Source: Qipengyuania sp. (GTDB taxonomy: Bacteria; Pseudomonadota; Alphaproteobacteria; Sphingomonadales; Sphingomonadaceae). Taken from it: a stretch of 64,000 nucleotides of DNA. Every line of letters begins with the position of its first letter. Within the stretch, counting starts at the first letter, position 1. Positions 30,229-43,057 of this stretch are shown one piece after another. The notes beneath the pieces were generated by a model, which did not search any database, was not told the origin of the DNA, and saw only the letters and a program-made list of their open reading frames with translations. The stretch spans positions 1 to 64,000 of the forward strand of contig JAIETR010000005.1 of the NCBI GenBank assembly GCA_019745075.1, written 5' to 3'. The position numbers and the translations under genes are program-made.

Positions 30229-31287
30229 TCATCCGAACACCACCCCGTCCATCAGCTTGCGCGCGGTGCGCAGCAGCGCGGCGCTGGTCACTTGCCCGCC
30301 GTCGCCGACCTCGAGCACGCAGGTCATCTCGCCGGTCGGATGTTCGACGCCGAGCGTCTTGCGGCCGCCCGCGGGCACTCGCGCCACTTCGGCGGCAGGC
30401 GAGCCCTCGACGAGGCAAGCGGTGGCCACGGTCACCGCGCCGAGCACGCCGATCGAGGCGTGCGCGCGGCGCGGGATGAAGCTGCGCACGCTGACCGCCC
30501 CGCCCTGGCGCGGCGGCGCGACGAGCATCATCTTGGGCACCGTCTTCTCGGCCACGTCGCCGAGGTTCATCAGCGGGCCGGCGGCGAGGCGGATCGCCTC
30601 GATCCGGGCGCGCATGTCCGCGAGGCTATCGCCTTCCAGCTCGTCGCGGCTTTCATAGCCGGTGGCGCCGACATCGGCGGCCTTGATCGCGATGCAGGGC
30701 ATGCCGTTGTCGATCAGCGTGCAGGCGACGCCCTCCACGGTATCGACGGCGTTGCCGGTCGGGAGCAGCGCGCCGCAACTCGACCCCGCGGTGTCGCGAA
30801 ACTCGACCGGGACCGGCGCATGCGTGCCGGGGACGCCGTCGATCCGGGCCGTGCCCTCATAGGTCGGCAGGCCGCCCGGCGTTTGCACACTGGCCACCGC
30901 GACTTGCCCGGTGTTCTCCATGTAGATCGTAACCCGCGTCTCGTCTCCGCGCGCCGACACCAGTGCGCGCTCGATCGCGAAGGGCCCCACACCGGCGAGG
31001 ATATTGCCGCAGTTCTGCGCCTCGGTGACGATGGCCCGGTCGACGAAGACCTGGAGGAACAGATAGTCTACATCGATCCCCGCGCGCGCCGATTTGCGCA
31101 CCACCGCGACTTTGCTGGTGAGCGGGTCGGCCCCGCCCATGCCGTCGATCTGGCGCGGATCGGGGCTGCCCATCGCGCGCAGCAGGAAGGCGTCGCGCGC
31201 CGCCGGCTCGGCGGGCAGATCCTCGGCGAGGAAGTAGCCGCCCTTGGAGGTGCCGCCCCGCATCCACATGCAACGTACGCCGTTCAA
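30229..31287 (-). CDS. ligU: 4-Oxalomesaconate tautomerase, PrpF/GalD family
   Basis: A 352-residue PrpF-family isomerase. Seen: the opening VRCMWMRGGTSKGGYFLAEDLP, NCGNILAGVGPFAIE, and the second-domain RSFIPRRAHASIGVLGA. In sphingomonads LigU interconverts 4-oxalomesaconate isomers between LigI and LigJ. It is the first gene of the leftward operon ligU-ligI, divergent from the lig operon at 31460. The shared promoter gap contains the palindrome at 31404-31420. Confidence 0.92.
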   Translation of the reverse strand: MNGVRCMWMRGGTSKGGYFLAEDLPAEPAARDAFLLRAMGSPDPRQIDGMGGADPLTSKVAVVRKSARAGIDVDYLFLQVFVDRAIVTEAQNCGNILAGVGPFAIERALVSARGDETRVTIYMENTGQVAVASVQTPGGLPTYEGTARIDGVPGTHAPVPVEFRDTAGSSCGALLPTGNAVDTVEGVACTLIDNGMPCIAIKAADVGATGYESRDELEGDSLADMRARIEAIRLAAGPLMNLGDVAEKTVPKMMLVAPPRQGGAVSVRSFIPRRAHASIGVLGAVTVATACLVEGSPAAEVARVPAGGRKTLGVEHPTGEMTCVLEVGDGGQVTSAALLRTARKLMDGVVFG

Positions 31288-31402
31288 CGCCTTGCTCCTT
31301 GCGCGCGCATCTCCGGATTCCGGACCGCCATTGGCATGCGATTCTCCCGTTCGCCCGCCTGGCTTGACCGCGACCGGGCCAGTGGGTCAAGCTCCGACGA
31401 AC

Positions 31403-31431
31403 TTGTAAGTCCCACTTACATTTTGTAGAGG
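31403..31431 (+). promoter_or_regulatory. lig operon promoter overlapped by a 17-bp palindromic operator
   Basis: TGTAAGT-CCC-ACTTACA (31404-31420) is a perfect 7+3+7 palindrome. It overlaps a candidate promoter, TTGTAA (31403-31408), 17 bp, TAGAGG (31426-31431), about 30 nt before the operon start. The position over the -35 box suggests repression. Related palindromes occur at 38526, 45589, 49861, 51969 and 60922. Confidence 0.75.
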
Positions 31432-31459
31432 CTGCGCCAAGAGAGATGCCGAAACCGCG

Positions 31460-32278
31460 ATGACCCGCACGCTTCCCACTACCGCGCTCATCGGATTCGG
31501 CGAGGCCGCCAGCAGTTTCGCGCGCGCCGGGGGCTGGGGCGATCGCGCGATCGGCTGGGACATTCTTCCCCGGCGCCGCGCGGCGATGAGCGAGGACGGG
31601 GTCAAGGCGGCGCGGGCGGCGCCGGAGGCGATCGTCGGCGCGGACATCGTGCTCGGTCTCGTGACGGCGGACGCCGCGCTGTCCGCCGCCCGCGACTACG
31701 GCCCTTCGATCGATCCCGGCCAAATCTGGTGCGACATGAACTCGGTTTCGCCCGATACGAAGCGGCTGGCGGCGCAAGCGATACGCGAATCCGGCGGACG
31801 CTATGTCGATGTCGCGATCATGGCCCCGGTCCTGCCGGGTCGCCTGGCGGTGCCCTTGCTGATATCGGGTCCCGCAGCCGAAGAGGCCGACCGCCTGCTG
31901 CGCGAACTTGGCTTCGGCAATACCCGCGTGGTCGGGAGCGAGATCGGGCGCGCCAGCGCGATCAAGATGATCCGGTCGGTGATGGTCAAGGGGATCGAGG
32001 CGCTGACCGACGAGATGATGGCCGCCGCCGAGGCGGCGGGCGTGGCCGAGGAGGTGCTCGCCTCGCTCGAGGCCAGCGAGCGGGCGATGCCCTGGCCCGA
32101 GCGGGCCGCCTACAACCGCGAGCGCATGGCGGTGCACGGAGCCCGCCGCGCCGCCGAGATGGCCGAAAGCGCCGCGACGCTGCGCGCGCTCGGCGTGGAA
32201 CCGGTGATGACCGAGGGCACCGTGCGCCGCCAGCGCGAGGCCGCCCGGCCCTCCCCACCCAGCAAGGACGCGGCATGA
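31460..32278 (+). CDS. NAD-binding dehydrogenase of the 3-hydroxyisobutyrate/6-phosphogluconate family with DUF1932 C-terminus
   Basis: 272 residues. The N-terminal Rossmann domain opens TALIGFGEAASSFARAGG (GxGxxA). The helical C-terminal domain (SAIKMIRSVMVKGIEALTDEMMAAAEAAG) fits DUF1932. Proteins of this kind are seen in protocatechuate 4,5-cleavage clusters, but the reaction is not established to my knowledge. It is the first gene of a tightly packed operon: its stop overlaps the ligJ start by 4 nt. Confidence 0.82.
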   Translation: MTRTLPTTALIGFGEAASSFARAGGWGDRAIGWDILPRRRAAMSEDGVKAARAAPEAIVGADIVLGLVTADAALSAARDYGPSIDPGQIWCDMNSVSPDTKRLAAQAIRESGGRYVDVAIMAPVLPGRLAVPLLISGPAAEEADRLLRELGFGNTRVVGSEIGRASAIKMIRSVMVKGIEALTDEMMAAAEAAGVAEEVLASLEASERAMPWPERAAYNRERMAVHGARRAAEMAESAATLRALGVEPVMTEGTVRRQREAARPSPPSKDAA

Positions 32279-33294
32279 TCATCGACTGCCACGGCCATTA
32301 CACCGTGCTGCCCGAGGCGCACGACGCCTGGCGCGAGGCGCAGGTCGCCGCGTTCGCAGCGGGACGCCCGGCCCCGCCCTATCCCGAAATCGCCGACGAC
32401 GAAATCCGGCGGACGATCGAGGACAACCAACTCAGGCTCATCGGGGAGCGCGGCGCGGACCTGACCATCTTCTCCCCCCGCGCCAGCGCGATGGCGCACC
32501 ATGTCGGCGACCAGGCGGTGAGCGTAGAATGGGCACGCCGCTGCAACGACCTCGTCTATCGTGTCACCCGGCTTTATCCCGAGACCTTCGCGGGCGTGTG
32601 CATGCTGCCGCAATCGCCGCGGGCCGACCTCACCGAAAGCGTGCGCGAACTGCGCCGCTGCGTCGAGGATCTCGGCTTCGTCGGCTGCAATCTCAATCCG
32701 GACCCGGGCGGAGGCCATTTCACCGCCCCCCCGCTGACCGACGCTTACTGGTTCCCGATATACGAGGAAATGACCCGGCTCGACGTTCCGGCGATGATCC
32801 ACGTCTCGGGCAGCTGCAACCCGGCGATGCATGCCACCGGCGGCTTCTACATCGCCGCCGACACCGTGGCCTTCATGCAATTGCTCCAGGGCGATCTGTT
32901 CTCGCGTTTCCCGACCCTGCGCTTCATCGTCCCGCACGGCGGCGGCGGCGTGCCCTACCACTGGGGCCGCTATCGCGGCCTCGCCGACATGCTCGGGCGG
33001 CCCGGCCTCGACACCCATCTGATGAACAATGTGTTCTTCGACACCTGCGTCTATCACCAGCCGGGCATCGACCTGCTCGCCGAGGTCGTCGACGCGAAGA
33101 ACATCCTGTTCGGCAGCGAGATGGTCGGCGCGGTGCGCGGGATCGATCCCCAGACCGGCCATTATTTCGACGACACCAGGCGCTATATCGATGCGCTCGA
33201 CATTCCGGACGCCGACCGCGCGGCAATCTTCGAAGGCAACGCCCGGCGCGTGTTCCCGCGGCTCGACGCCGCCCTGAAGGAGCGCGGATTATGA
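32275..33294 (+). CDS. ligJ: 4-Oxalomesaconate hydratase
   Basis: A 339-residue amidohydrolase-2 family enzyme that hydrates 4-oxalomesaconate to 4-carboxy-4-hydroxy-2-oxoadipate. Seen: MIIDCHGHYTVLPEAHDAWR at the start, CNLNPDPGGGHFTAPPLTD, and FIVPHGGGGVPYHWGRYRG, all characteristic of LigJ. It is coupled at both ends by ATGA overlaps. The aldolase that acts next (LigK) was not found in the window. Confidence 0.94.
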   Translation: MIIDCHGHYTVLPEAHDAWREAQVAAFAAGRPAPPYPEIADDEIRRTIEDNQLRLIGERGADLTIFSPRASAMAHHVGDQAVSVEWARRCNDLVYRVTRLYPETFAGVCMLPQSPRADLTESVRELRRCVEDLGFVGCNLNPDPGGGHFTAPPLTDAYWFPIYEEMTRLDVPAMIHVSGSCNPAMHATGGFYIAADTVAFMQLLQGDLFSRFPTLRFIVPHGGGGVPYHWGRYRGLADMLGRPGLDTHLMNNVFFDTCVYHQPGIDLLAEVVDAKNILFGSEMVGAVRGIDPQTGHYFDDTRRYIDALDIPDADRAAIFEGNARRVFPRLDAALKERGL

Positions 33295-33574
33295 GCAGCG
33301 AGATCGGACGGGCGCCGACCGCTCACGCCAGCCGCTATCTCCAGCAGCTGGCCAAGCACTGGGCCCACGACAACCAGGTGACCTTCGACACGTGCCAGGC
33401 CGATATCGCGCTGCGCGGCAACCGGGTGGAGCTGCGCGCCGAGCCCGACGCGCTGGTCGCGACGCTCACCACCGGCCCGGAGGGCGACCCGGCCCGCCTG
33501 CGCCAGGTGTTCGAGGACCACATCGACCGCTTCGCCTTTCGCGAGGCGCCCCTGCCGTTCGAATGGAGCGCCGC

Positions 33575-33578
<4 letters not shown>
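33291..33578 (+). CDS. DUF2218-like small protein inside the lig operon
   Basis: 95 residues resembling DUF2218 proteins (SRYLQQLAKHWAHDNQVTFD, then a short beta-rich part ending LPFEWSAA). Function unknown. It overlaps the ligJ stop and the ligA start by 4 nt each, so it is translated in step with the ring-cleavage enzymes. Confidence 0.8.
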
Positions 33579-35848
<2,270 letters not shown>

Positions 35849-35855
35849 CACGAAT

Positions 35856-35880
35856 GGGGCGGCCCCGCGGAACCGCCCTT
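35856..35880 (+). terminator. Possible hairpin after ligC
   Basis: GGGCGG/CCGCCC arms with a 10-nt loop followed by TTCC, 8 nt after the ligC stop. It is weak because there is no real U-tract. Confidence 0.4.
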
Positions 35881-35896
35881 CCCTGGCCGGCGAGGC

Positions 35897-36211
35897 TCAG
35901 AACTTCTTCCTGACCGTCACCGCCCATTCGCGCGGCGCGGCCGGCAAGGCCTTGTCGAAGCCCGCTCCCGCGCCGAGCAGGTTGAACCGGCTGAGGTAGT
36001 AATACTCATTGGTGAGGTTGGTCACCTGGGCCGAGATCGAGACGTCCTCGGCCTCGTTCTGCCAGGTCAGCCGGGCGTTTACCGTGGTGAAGCTGGGCAG
36101 GAAGTTGAGCGTACGCACCCCACCGACAACGGTCGGTCCGGTATATTGCCTGTCCTGATAGGCGAAGTCGAAACGGGGGGTTATCGACCCCGCTCCGCCG
36201 AGGTCGACGGC
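35897..36211 (-). pseudogene. C-terminal remnant of a TonB-dependent receptor
   Basis: About 105 residues encode the last barrel strands of a TonB receptor (SITPRFDFAYQDRQYTGPT, NARLTWQNEAEDVSISAQVTNLTNEYYYLSRFN) and end in the typical AAPREWAVTVRKKF. The signal peptide, plug and most of the barrel are gone. At about 36211 the sequence switches to an aldehyde dehydrogenase fragment on the other strand, so this is a rearrangement scar at the left end of the scrambled segment. Confidence 0.85.
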
Positions 36212-36382
36212 ATATTGCGCGCCGGCAAGATCGAGGCCGGCACCGTGTGGGGCAATTGCCACGCCATGATCGACACCGCCCTGCCCTTCGGCGGCTACAA
36301 GGAAAGCGGGATCGGCCGCGAACAGGGCCGCCAGGGCCTCGAGGCCTCTCTCGAGACCAAAACGGTCATCATCCAGATGTGA
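36212..36382 (+). pseudogene. C-terminal remnant of an aldehyde dehydrogenase
   Basis: About 56 residues with the conserved ALDH C-terminus (AGTVWGNCHAMIDTALPFGGYKESGIGREQG). The catalytic Cys/Glu part and NAD domain are missing. It abuts the TonB receptor remnant and is followed 18 nt later by the first REP doublet. It could derive from an aromatic aldehyde dehydrogenase, given the neighbourhood, but this cannot be told from the fragment. Confidence 0.85.
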
Positions 36383-36400
36383 CCACGCGGCGCGCCAGCC

Positions 36401-36484
36401 CCTAATTAGGGACAGTCCCTAATTAGGGGCGGCCGGCGCGACGCGTGAAAGCAGCGAGCTAATTAGGGACTGTCCCTAATTAGG
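36401..36484. repeat. REP doublet 1
   Basis: Two palindromes with arms AATTAGGGAC / GTCCCTAATT around one central base (36404-36424 and 36461-36481), 36 nt apart. Confidence 0.93.
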
Positions 36485-36494
36485 AGGAGCGAGG

Positions 36495-37083
36495 ATGCCC
36501 ATCGACCTGTCGAAAATCCGCGCCATCGACGTGCATGTCCACGCCGAGGTGAGCTGCCACGATCCCGAAGACCCGGTGATGGCCAGGTTCTTCGACGCCG
36601 CCAGCGCCTATTTCAAGGCCCCGCGCGAGCGGCCCAGGATCCCCGAGATCGTCGAGCTTTACCGCGAGCAGAATATCGCGCCTCCTGCCTGTTCACCGTC
36701 GATTGCGAGAGCGCGATCGGCGCGAAGCGGGTGTCGAACTACGAGATCGCTGACTACGCGGCGGCGAACAGCGACATCTGCATCCCCTTCGCCTCGATCG
36801 ACCCTCGCAAGGGCAGGCTCGGCGTCCGCGAGGCGCGCGACCTGGTCGAGAACCACGGCGTACGCGGCTTCAAGTTCCACGGCATCATGCAGGACATCGG
36901 CGGCGCGGACCGCATCGCCTATCCGATCTACGAGGCGATTGCCGAGCACAAGCTGCCCGCGATCTTCCACACCGGCCATTCGGGCATGGGCACGGGCATG
37001 CGCGGGGGCGGCGGGGTGCGCCTGAAATGGGGCCAGCCGATGCCGATGGACGATGTCGCGGTCGACTTCCCCGACATGGTCGA
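36495..37083 (+). pseudogene. Amidohydrolase-2 family gene, frameshifted and cut short
   Basis: The frame starting MPIDLSKIRAIDVHVHAEVSCHD (metal-binding HVH) runs to about 36680. The protein then continues in another frame (LFTVDCESAIGAKRVSNYEIADYAAANSDICIPFASIDP...GVRGFKFHGIMQDIGG...HTGHSGMGTG). One base appears to be missing around 36680. The match ends at VDFPDM (about 37083), leaving roughly 195 of an expected 280-330 residues. The downstream coding belongs to something else. It sits between REP doublets 1 and 2. Confidence 0.8.
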
Positions 37084-37237
37084 CCGCATGTTTTCCGAGC
37101 TGGAGGTCGCGGCCAGATATCCGCGGCAGGTCGCATGGCGCGAGGCGATGACCGCGCGCCCGGCGGTCCAGCGCGCGCTCGCGGCCGAGGATAGGACGGC
37201 GCCGGGCCTCGGAACCTGGACCGTCCACGCCCGCTAA
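37084..37237 (+). pseudogene. Short remnant fused to the amidohydrolase, possibly a glutathione S-transferase C-terminus
   Basis: In frame with the amidohydrolase piece, the residues YPRQVAWREAMTARPAVQRALAAED look like the C-terminal helix region of GSTs (YPxLxAWxxRMxARPAVQRAL). They end GTWTVHAR at the edge of REP doublet 2. The assignment rests on one motif and is tentative. Confidence 0.5.
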
Positions 37238-37320
37238 TTAGGGACAGTCCCCAATTATGGCCCTCGTCATCTCCATCGTCGTCTCGGCGGCGACGCCAAT
37301 TGGGGACTGTCCCTAATTAT
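37234..37320. repeat. REP doublet 2
   Basis: REP cores at 37236-37256 (AATTAGGGAC / GTCCCCAATT) and 37298-37318 (AATTGGGGAC / GTCCCTAATT), 41 nt apart. The last bases supply the ATG of the following fragment. Confidence 0.92.
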
Positions 37321-37505
37321 GCTGATCGTGGCGTCCTTCGTCCTCATCCACGGCAGCTGGCACGGCTGCCGGTGCTTCGACCCGGGGGCCGAGCGGCTGC
37401 GCGCGGCCGGGCACCGCGTCGTCGCGCCCGACCTGCCCGGCATGGGCGGCACCGAGGAGGATCTGGCGGCGGCGCTGATCGGGTCGATTCCTGCCCCCCA
37501 GGTAA
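37319..37505 (+). pseudogene. N-terminal fragment of an alpha/beta hydrolase
   Basis: About 60 residues: FVLIHGSWHGCRCFDPGAERLRAAGHRVVAPDLPGMGGTEEDL is the first strand and oxyanion part (HGSWHG) of an alpha/beta hydrolase of the EstA/salicylate-esterase kind. The nucleophile elbow and the rest are missing; the frame runs into the repeat at 37506 and stops at 37543. The ATG is formed at the edge of the REP. Confidence 0.8.
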
Positions 37506-37614
37506 CCCGTTCGTGCCGAGGAGGGAGCGAAGCCGAAGGCTGAACGGCCGTCTCGAAGCACCGGGGCCCTTCGAGACGCCTCAGCCTTCGGCTTGGGCTC
37601 CTCAGGACGAACGG
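37506..37614. repeat. Inverted repeat with CCCGTTCGTGCCGAGGAG / CTCCTCAGGACGAACGG arms
   Basis: A dispersed intergenic repeat with inner arms GAAGCCGAAGGCTGA / TCAGCCTTCGGCTTG and CGTCTCGAAGC / TTCGAGACG. It interrupts the alpha/beta hydrolase. A very similar copy truncates a gene at 54826. Confidence 0.85.
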
Positions 37615-37622
37615 AGGTTTGA

Positions 37623-39971
<2,349 letters not shown>

Positions 39972-39991
39972 TATGAAGCCCTTGCCCACAT

Positions 39992-40074
39992 CGGTTCGTG
40001 TCGAGCGAAGTCGAGACACCTCGCGCGGGGTGTCTCGACGGGCGCCCGCTGCGCGGGCTGCTCGACACGAACGG
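39992..40074. repeat. Inverted repeat between the ligM-type gene and metF-like gene
   Basis: The arms CGGTTCGTGTCGAGCGAAGT and GCTCGACACGAACGG contain a nested GTGTCTCGAC/GTCGAGACAC pair. It occupies the intergenic gap of the presumed operon. Confidence 0.8.
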
Positions 40075-40088
40075 ACGTTGGCGAGTTG

Positions 40089-40970
40089 ATGACGAAGCCA
40101 CTCATCCACCCCGCCTGGGCGAACCCGCCGCAGGGGATTACCGAGGGTTTCTCGCTCGAGATGACCGCCAAGGATGCGGGCTCGCTGGCCGAGGCCGCGC
40201 CGCTGATCCCTCCCGACACGCCGATCGCGGTGACGTTCCTGCCCGGTGAGGAGCAGCCCGCGCGCGTCGCCGCGACCAGGGCGGTGCGCGACCTCGGCTT
40301 CGAGCCGATGCCGCATTTCTCGGCTCGCCGCATCCGCAGCGAGGATCATTTCGAGGATTATCTGGAGGCGGTGGTGCGCGCGGCGGGGGTACGGCGCTGC
40401 TTCATCGTCGCCGGCGATCCGGCCGAGCCCGAGGGACCCTATTTCGACACCATGGCGCTGATCCGGACCGGCGCCTTCGAGGCGGCGGGAGTGCAGGCGA
40501 TCGGCGTCGGCGGCCATCCCGAAGGGCATCCGCATATGACCGGCGACCAGCTGTGGGCGGTGCTCGAGGCCAAGCTCGCCGAGATCGACCGGCGGGGCAT
40601 GGCGGGGCTGGTGGTGACCCAGTTCGGCTTCGACCCCGACGCCTTCCTGCGCTGGCTCGAGGAAGCCCGCGCGCGCGGAATCGACACCCCCGTCCGCATC
40701 GGCATCCCCGGGCCCGCGGGCATCAAGCGCCTGTTGAGCTTCGCCGCGCGCTGCGGCGTCGGCGCATCGGCCAGCGTGATGAAGAAATACGGCGCCAGCA
40801 TCGCCAACCTCCTCGGCACGGCCGGGCCGGACAGGCTGGTGGACGCCTTCGCGGAGAAGCTCGGCGAAGAGCACGGCCGCGTCCGCCTGCATTTCTATCC
40901 CTTCGGCGGAATGGCCAGGACGGTCGAATGGATCGCCGACTACAACCGCCGCCACGGCATCGGCGGCTAG
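40089..40970 (+). CDS. metF: Methylenetetrahydrofolate reductase-like protein
   Basis: A 293-residue beta/alpha-barrel of the MetF family. Seen: GFSLEMTAKDAGSLAEAAPLIPPDTPIAVTFLPGE, ARRIRSEDHFEDYL, CFIVAGDPAEPEGPY and VVTQFGFDPDAFLRW. These fit the folate/FAD-binding barrel, but it is divergent from housekeeping MetF. After O-demethylation it would oxidise 5-methyl-THF toward 5,10-methylene-THF, as proposed for the metF next to ligM in Sphingobium SYK-6. The ATG at 40089 follows an in-frame TTG. Confidence 0.85.
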   Translation: MTKPLIHPAWANPPQGITEGFSLEMTAKDAGSLAEAAPLIPPDTPIAVTFLPGEEQPARVAATRAVRDLGFEPMPHFSARRIRSEDHFEDYLEAVVRAAGVRRCFIVAGDPAEPEGPYFDTMALIRTGAFEAAGVQAIGVGGHPEGHPHMTGDQLWAVLEAKLAEIDRRGMAGLVVTQFGFDPDAFLRWLEEARARGIDTPVRIGIPGPAGIKRLLSFAARCGVGASASVMKKYGASIANLLGTAGPDRLVDAFAEKLGEEHGRVRLHFYPFGGMARTVEWIADYNRRHGIGG

Positions 40971-40981
40971 AGCCGGTTTGC

Positions 40982-41272
40982 TCAGATGGCGCCGCGGGCC
41001 GCGGCGCGCGCCGCCTGGTAGTTCTCGCGCCGCATCGCCTCGATCCCGATGCGCTCGTCGTAACCCGCGTCTCGAGACATCGACGCGCACGCCCATCGCC
41101 GGCTGATTGTCGAGGCTGCCGAGCGCGCGCTCGATATGGTGGCGATCGCGACATTCGCGCCTTCCCTCGGCAGCGCGCGGACCAGCCCGATGCCGACGCC
41201 GTTGGCGCCCCCGGTGACGACGGCCGTGCGGCCCTTGAAGTCGATCGTCGCGAATGGCTCCTCTGCCCGCCA
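40982..41272 (-). pseudogene. Broken N-terminal part of a short-chain dehydrogenase
   Basis: TIDFKGRTAVVTGGANGVGIGLVRALPREGANVAI is an SDR Rossmann start with TGGxxGxG. The frame is then lost: IERALGSLDNQPAMGVRVDVS continues in another frame, and the last ~30 residues (AGYDERIGIEAMRRENYQAARAA) return to the first frame and may come from another gene. There is no catalytic YxxxK. The 5' end runs into REP doublet 3. Confidence 0.75.
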
Positions 41273-41347
41273 ATTGGGGACGGTCCCCAATCAGCTTGGT
41301 GACCTATTTGCCGCGGGGGGCGGCTAATTAGGGACTGTCCCTAATTG
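41271..41347. repeat. REP doublet 3
   Basis: REP cores at 41272-41292 (AATTGGGGAC / GTCCCCAATC) and 41326-41346 (AATTAGGGAC / GTCCCTAATT), 33 nt apart. Confidence 0.92.
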
Positions 41348-41680
41348 GCGCCTTGAGCTCCTGCTGACGGGCGATCTCGGCGGCCCAGATGGGCGAGTTG
41401 AACAGCATCGCGAAGGTCCCCTTGTAGCCCTCGTTCCGCGGGCGCCGGGCCGGAACCGCGGCGATCGTTGCGTTCGCGCGGTCGGTCACTCCTTCGAGAA
41501 ATTCGGCGTGCGTCAGGATGTACAACTCGTCGTTCAAAATGCCCTCCGGCACGCGCTCGCCCACCTCCTCCTCGATCCTGTAGAGATGGACGTGGTCGCC
41601 GCCCGACTGGTGCCGCTTGTCCGCCTCGGCATGGCCGGTATCGGCGAGATCGCCAGGCCCCGTCGTCTCCGGCCTGACAA
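41348..41680 (-). pseudogene. C-terminal fragment of a short-chain dehydrogenase
   Basis: The minus-strand frame reads ...EEEVGERVPEGILNDELYILTHAEFLEGVTDRANATIAA...NEGYKGTFAMLF, the typical SDR C-terminal region (GIRNDELYIFTHPE-like). No Rossmann or catalytic motif is present. It lies between REP doublets 3 and 4. On the minus strand it precedes the SDR N-terminal fragment, so the pieces are in reversed order. Confidence 0.7.
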
Positions 41681-41682
41681 TC

Positions 41683-41765
41683 GAATTAGGGACTGTCCCT
41701 AATTAATGCGATCGGCAGATCGGGGGGAGAGGCAGCGGCGTCGATTGGGGACTGTCCCTAATTTA
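41683..41765. repeat. REP doublet 4
   Basis: REP cores at 41684-41704 and 41743-41763, 38 nt apart. The second REP provides the TAA stop codon of the terminase gene. Confidence 0.92.
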
Positions 41766-43046
41766 GAGTGCTCTCGCGCGGGGGTGCGCGGGCGCCTTTC
41801 CCAGCATCAGTTCGCCGAGCGCCCACACCATCGCGTCCGCGCGGTCGGGCGAACTGCCCGGTCCCTCGTAGCGCCCGCCCGGGACCAGCCCGCACAGCTC
41901 GTCCTCCAGCGCGGGAAAGGCGCCCGCGAAGCCCGCGCGCCCGCTTTCGAACAGCGCCGCCACCGGCTCCGCCCGCGCCGCCTTGCCCGCGCTCGCCGAA
42001 ACGCGCCGCACCGGCATCGCCACGTCCGCGCCGCGCAGCACGCTTTCCACCATCGCGCCGCCATTGTTGGCCTCGGCGATCACCCGCTGCGCGCGCCACC
42101 CCTCCGCCGCCGCCGCCACGGCGCGGGCCCAGCGCTCGGGCGAGGCCTTCGAAACGCTGCAATCGGCGAGCACCCAGCCGCGTCCCGATGCGTCCAGCCC
42201 CGCGACCACGATCCCGCACGTCCCCGCCTCGCCGGCCGGCGGATCGACGCCGACGACGATGCGCCGCATCGTCCCGGGGGCACCACGGCCGCGCTCGATC
42301 AGGTCGCGCGTCCACAACGCGCCCTCCAGATCGAGCACCAGCTCGCCGAGCAACTCCTGCCGTCCGAAGCGCGTTGTGCCATGCTCCGCCACCATCGCGT
42401 CGCGGAAGGCGCTGGGCAGCAAGGGATTGTCGATGGTTCGTCCGCCCGTCCGCGCGACCGCCGAATCTTCGAACAGCCGGCGGATCGCGGGTGTCGGACG
42501 CGGCGTCGTCGTGACCAGCGCGCGCGGACAGGCGCCGAGCCGCAGCCCGAGCTGGAGATTGTCCCAGGCGGCCTCGCCCCGCGCCCATTTCGCCAGCTCG
42601 TCGCACCAGGCGAAGTGGTGCTGGAAGCCGCGCAGCCTGTCCGGATTCGCGCCAGAGAACAGCCGCGCCGACGCGCCGCCCGGCCACGCCAGCCGGGCCA
42701 GCGAAGCGTCGAAGCGTGGCCGCGCCTCGGCGCGGGCGACCGCAAGCACGCCGCTCTCGCCCTCGACCATCACCGCCCGCGCCTCCGCCATCGTCGCCCC
42801 CACCAGAGCAATCCGCGCGCCGGGATGCGCGGCGGCAAGCGAGCACACCCAGTGCGCGCCCATCCAGGTCTTCCCGAAGCCTCGCCCGGCCAGCGCCAGC
42901 CAGACCCGCCAATCGCCCGGCGGCGGGCGCTGCTCGGGGCGCGGCGCGGCCTGGAGGAGAGCGAGGCGGCGCAGGTCGGCGGTGTCGAGCGCACCCAGCA
43001 CCGCCGCCCGCTCCCCGGCGGAGAGCGCGAGGATGGTGTCAATCAT
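41763..43046 (-). CDS. Phage/GTA-type terminase large subunit (DNA packaging ATPase)
   Basis: 427 residues. The Walker A-like GRGFGKT is at residues 54-60 and the Walker B FAWCDEL ends near residue 150. A C-terminal nuclease domain follows (IVVGVDPPAGEAGTCGIVVAG, VIAEANNGGAMVESVLRG, PDRADAMVWALGEL). It is close in style to the large terminase of alphaproteobacterial gene transfer agents. The ATG at 43046 (MIDTILALSAGERAAV) is preferred over an upstream codon made by REP sequence. It looks intact but stands with only a small-terminase-like gene; no portal, capsid or tail genes are present. Confidence 0.88.
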   Translation of the reverse strand: MIDTILALSAGERAAVLGALDTADLRRLALLQAAPRPEQRPPPGDWRVWLALAGRGFGKTWMGAHWVCSLAAAHPGARIALVGATMAEARAVMVEGESGVLAVARAEARPRFDASLARLAWPGGASARLFSGANPDRLRGFQHHFAWCDELAKWARGEAAWDNLQLGLRLGACPRALVTTTPRPTPAIRRLFEDSAVARTGGRTIDNPLLPSAFRDAMVAEHGTTRFGRQELLGELVLDLEGALWTRDLIERGRGAPGTMRRIVVGVDPPAGEAGTCGIVVAGLDASGRGWVLADCSVSKASPERWARAVAAAAEGWRAQRVIAEANNGGAMVESVLRGADVAMPVRRVSASAGKAARAEPVAALFESGRAGFAGAFPALEDELCGLVPGGRYEGPGSSPDRADAMVWALGELMLGKAPAHPRARAL

Positions 43047-43057
43047 CGCTTGCCTTC

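Noticed and set aside
31460-32278. Naming the DUF1932 dehydrogenase as a known lig enzyme
   Set aside because: Its position is suggestive, but the sequence shows only the general NAD-binding family, so no gene symbol was given.
37319-37543. A functional short alpha/beta hydrolase
   Set aside because: Only the first strand and oxyanion region exist. There is no nucleophile elbow, Asp or His, and the end is repeat sequence.
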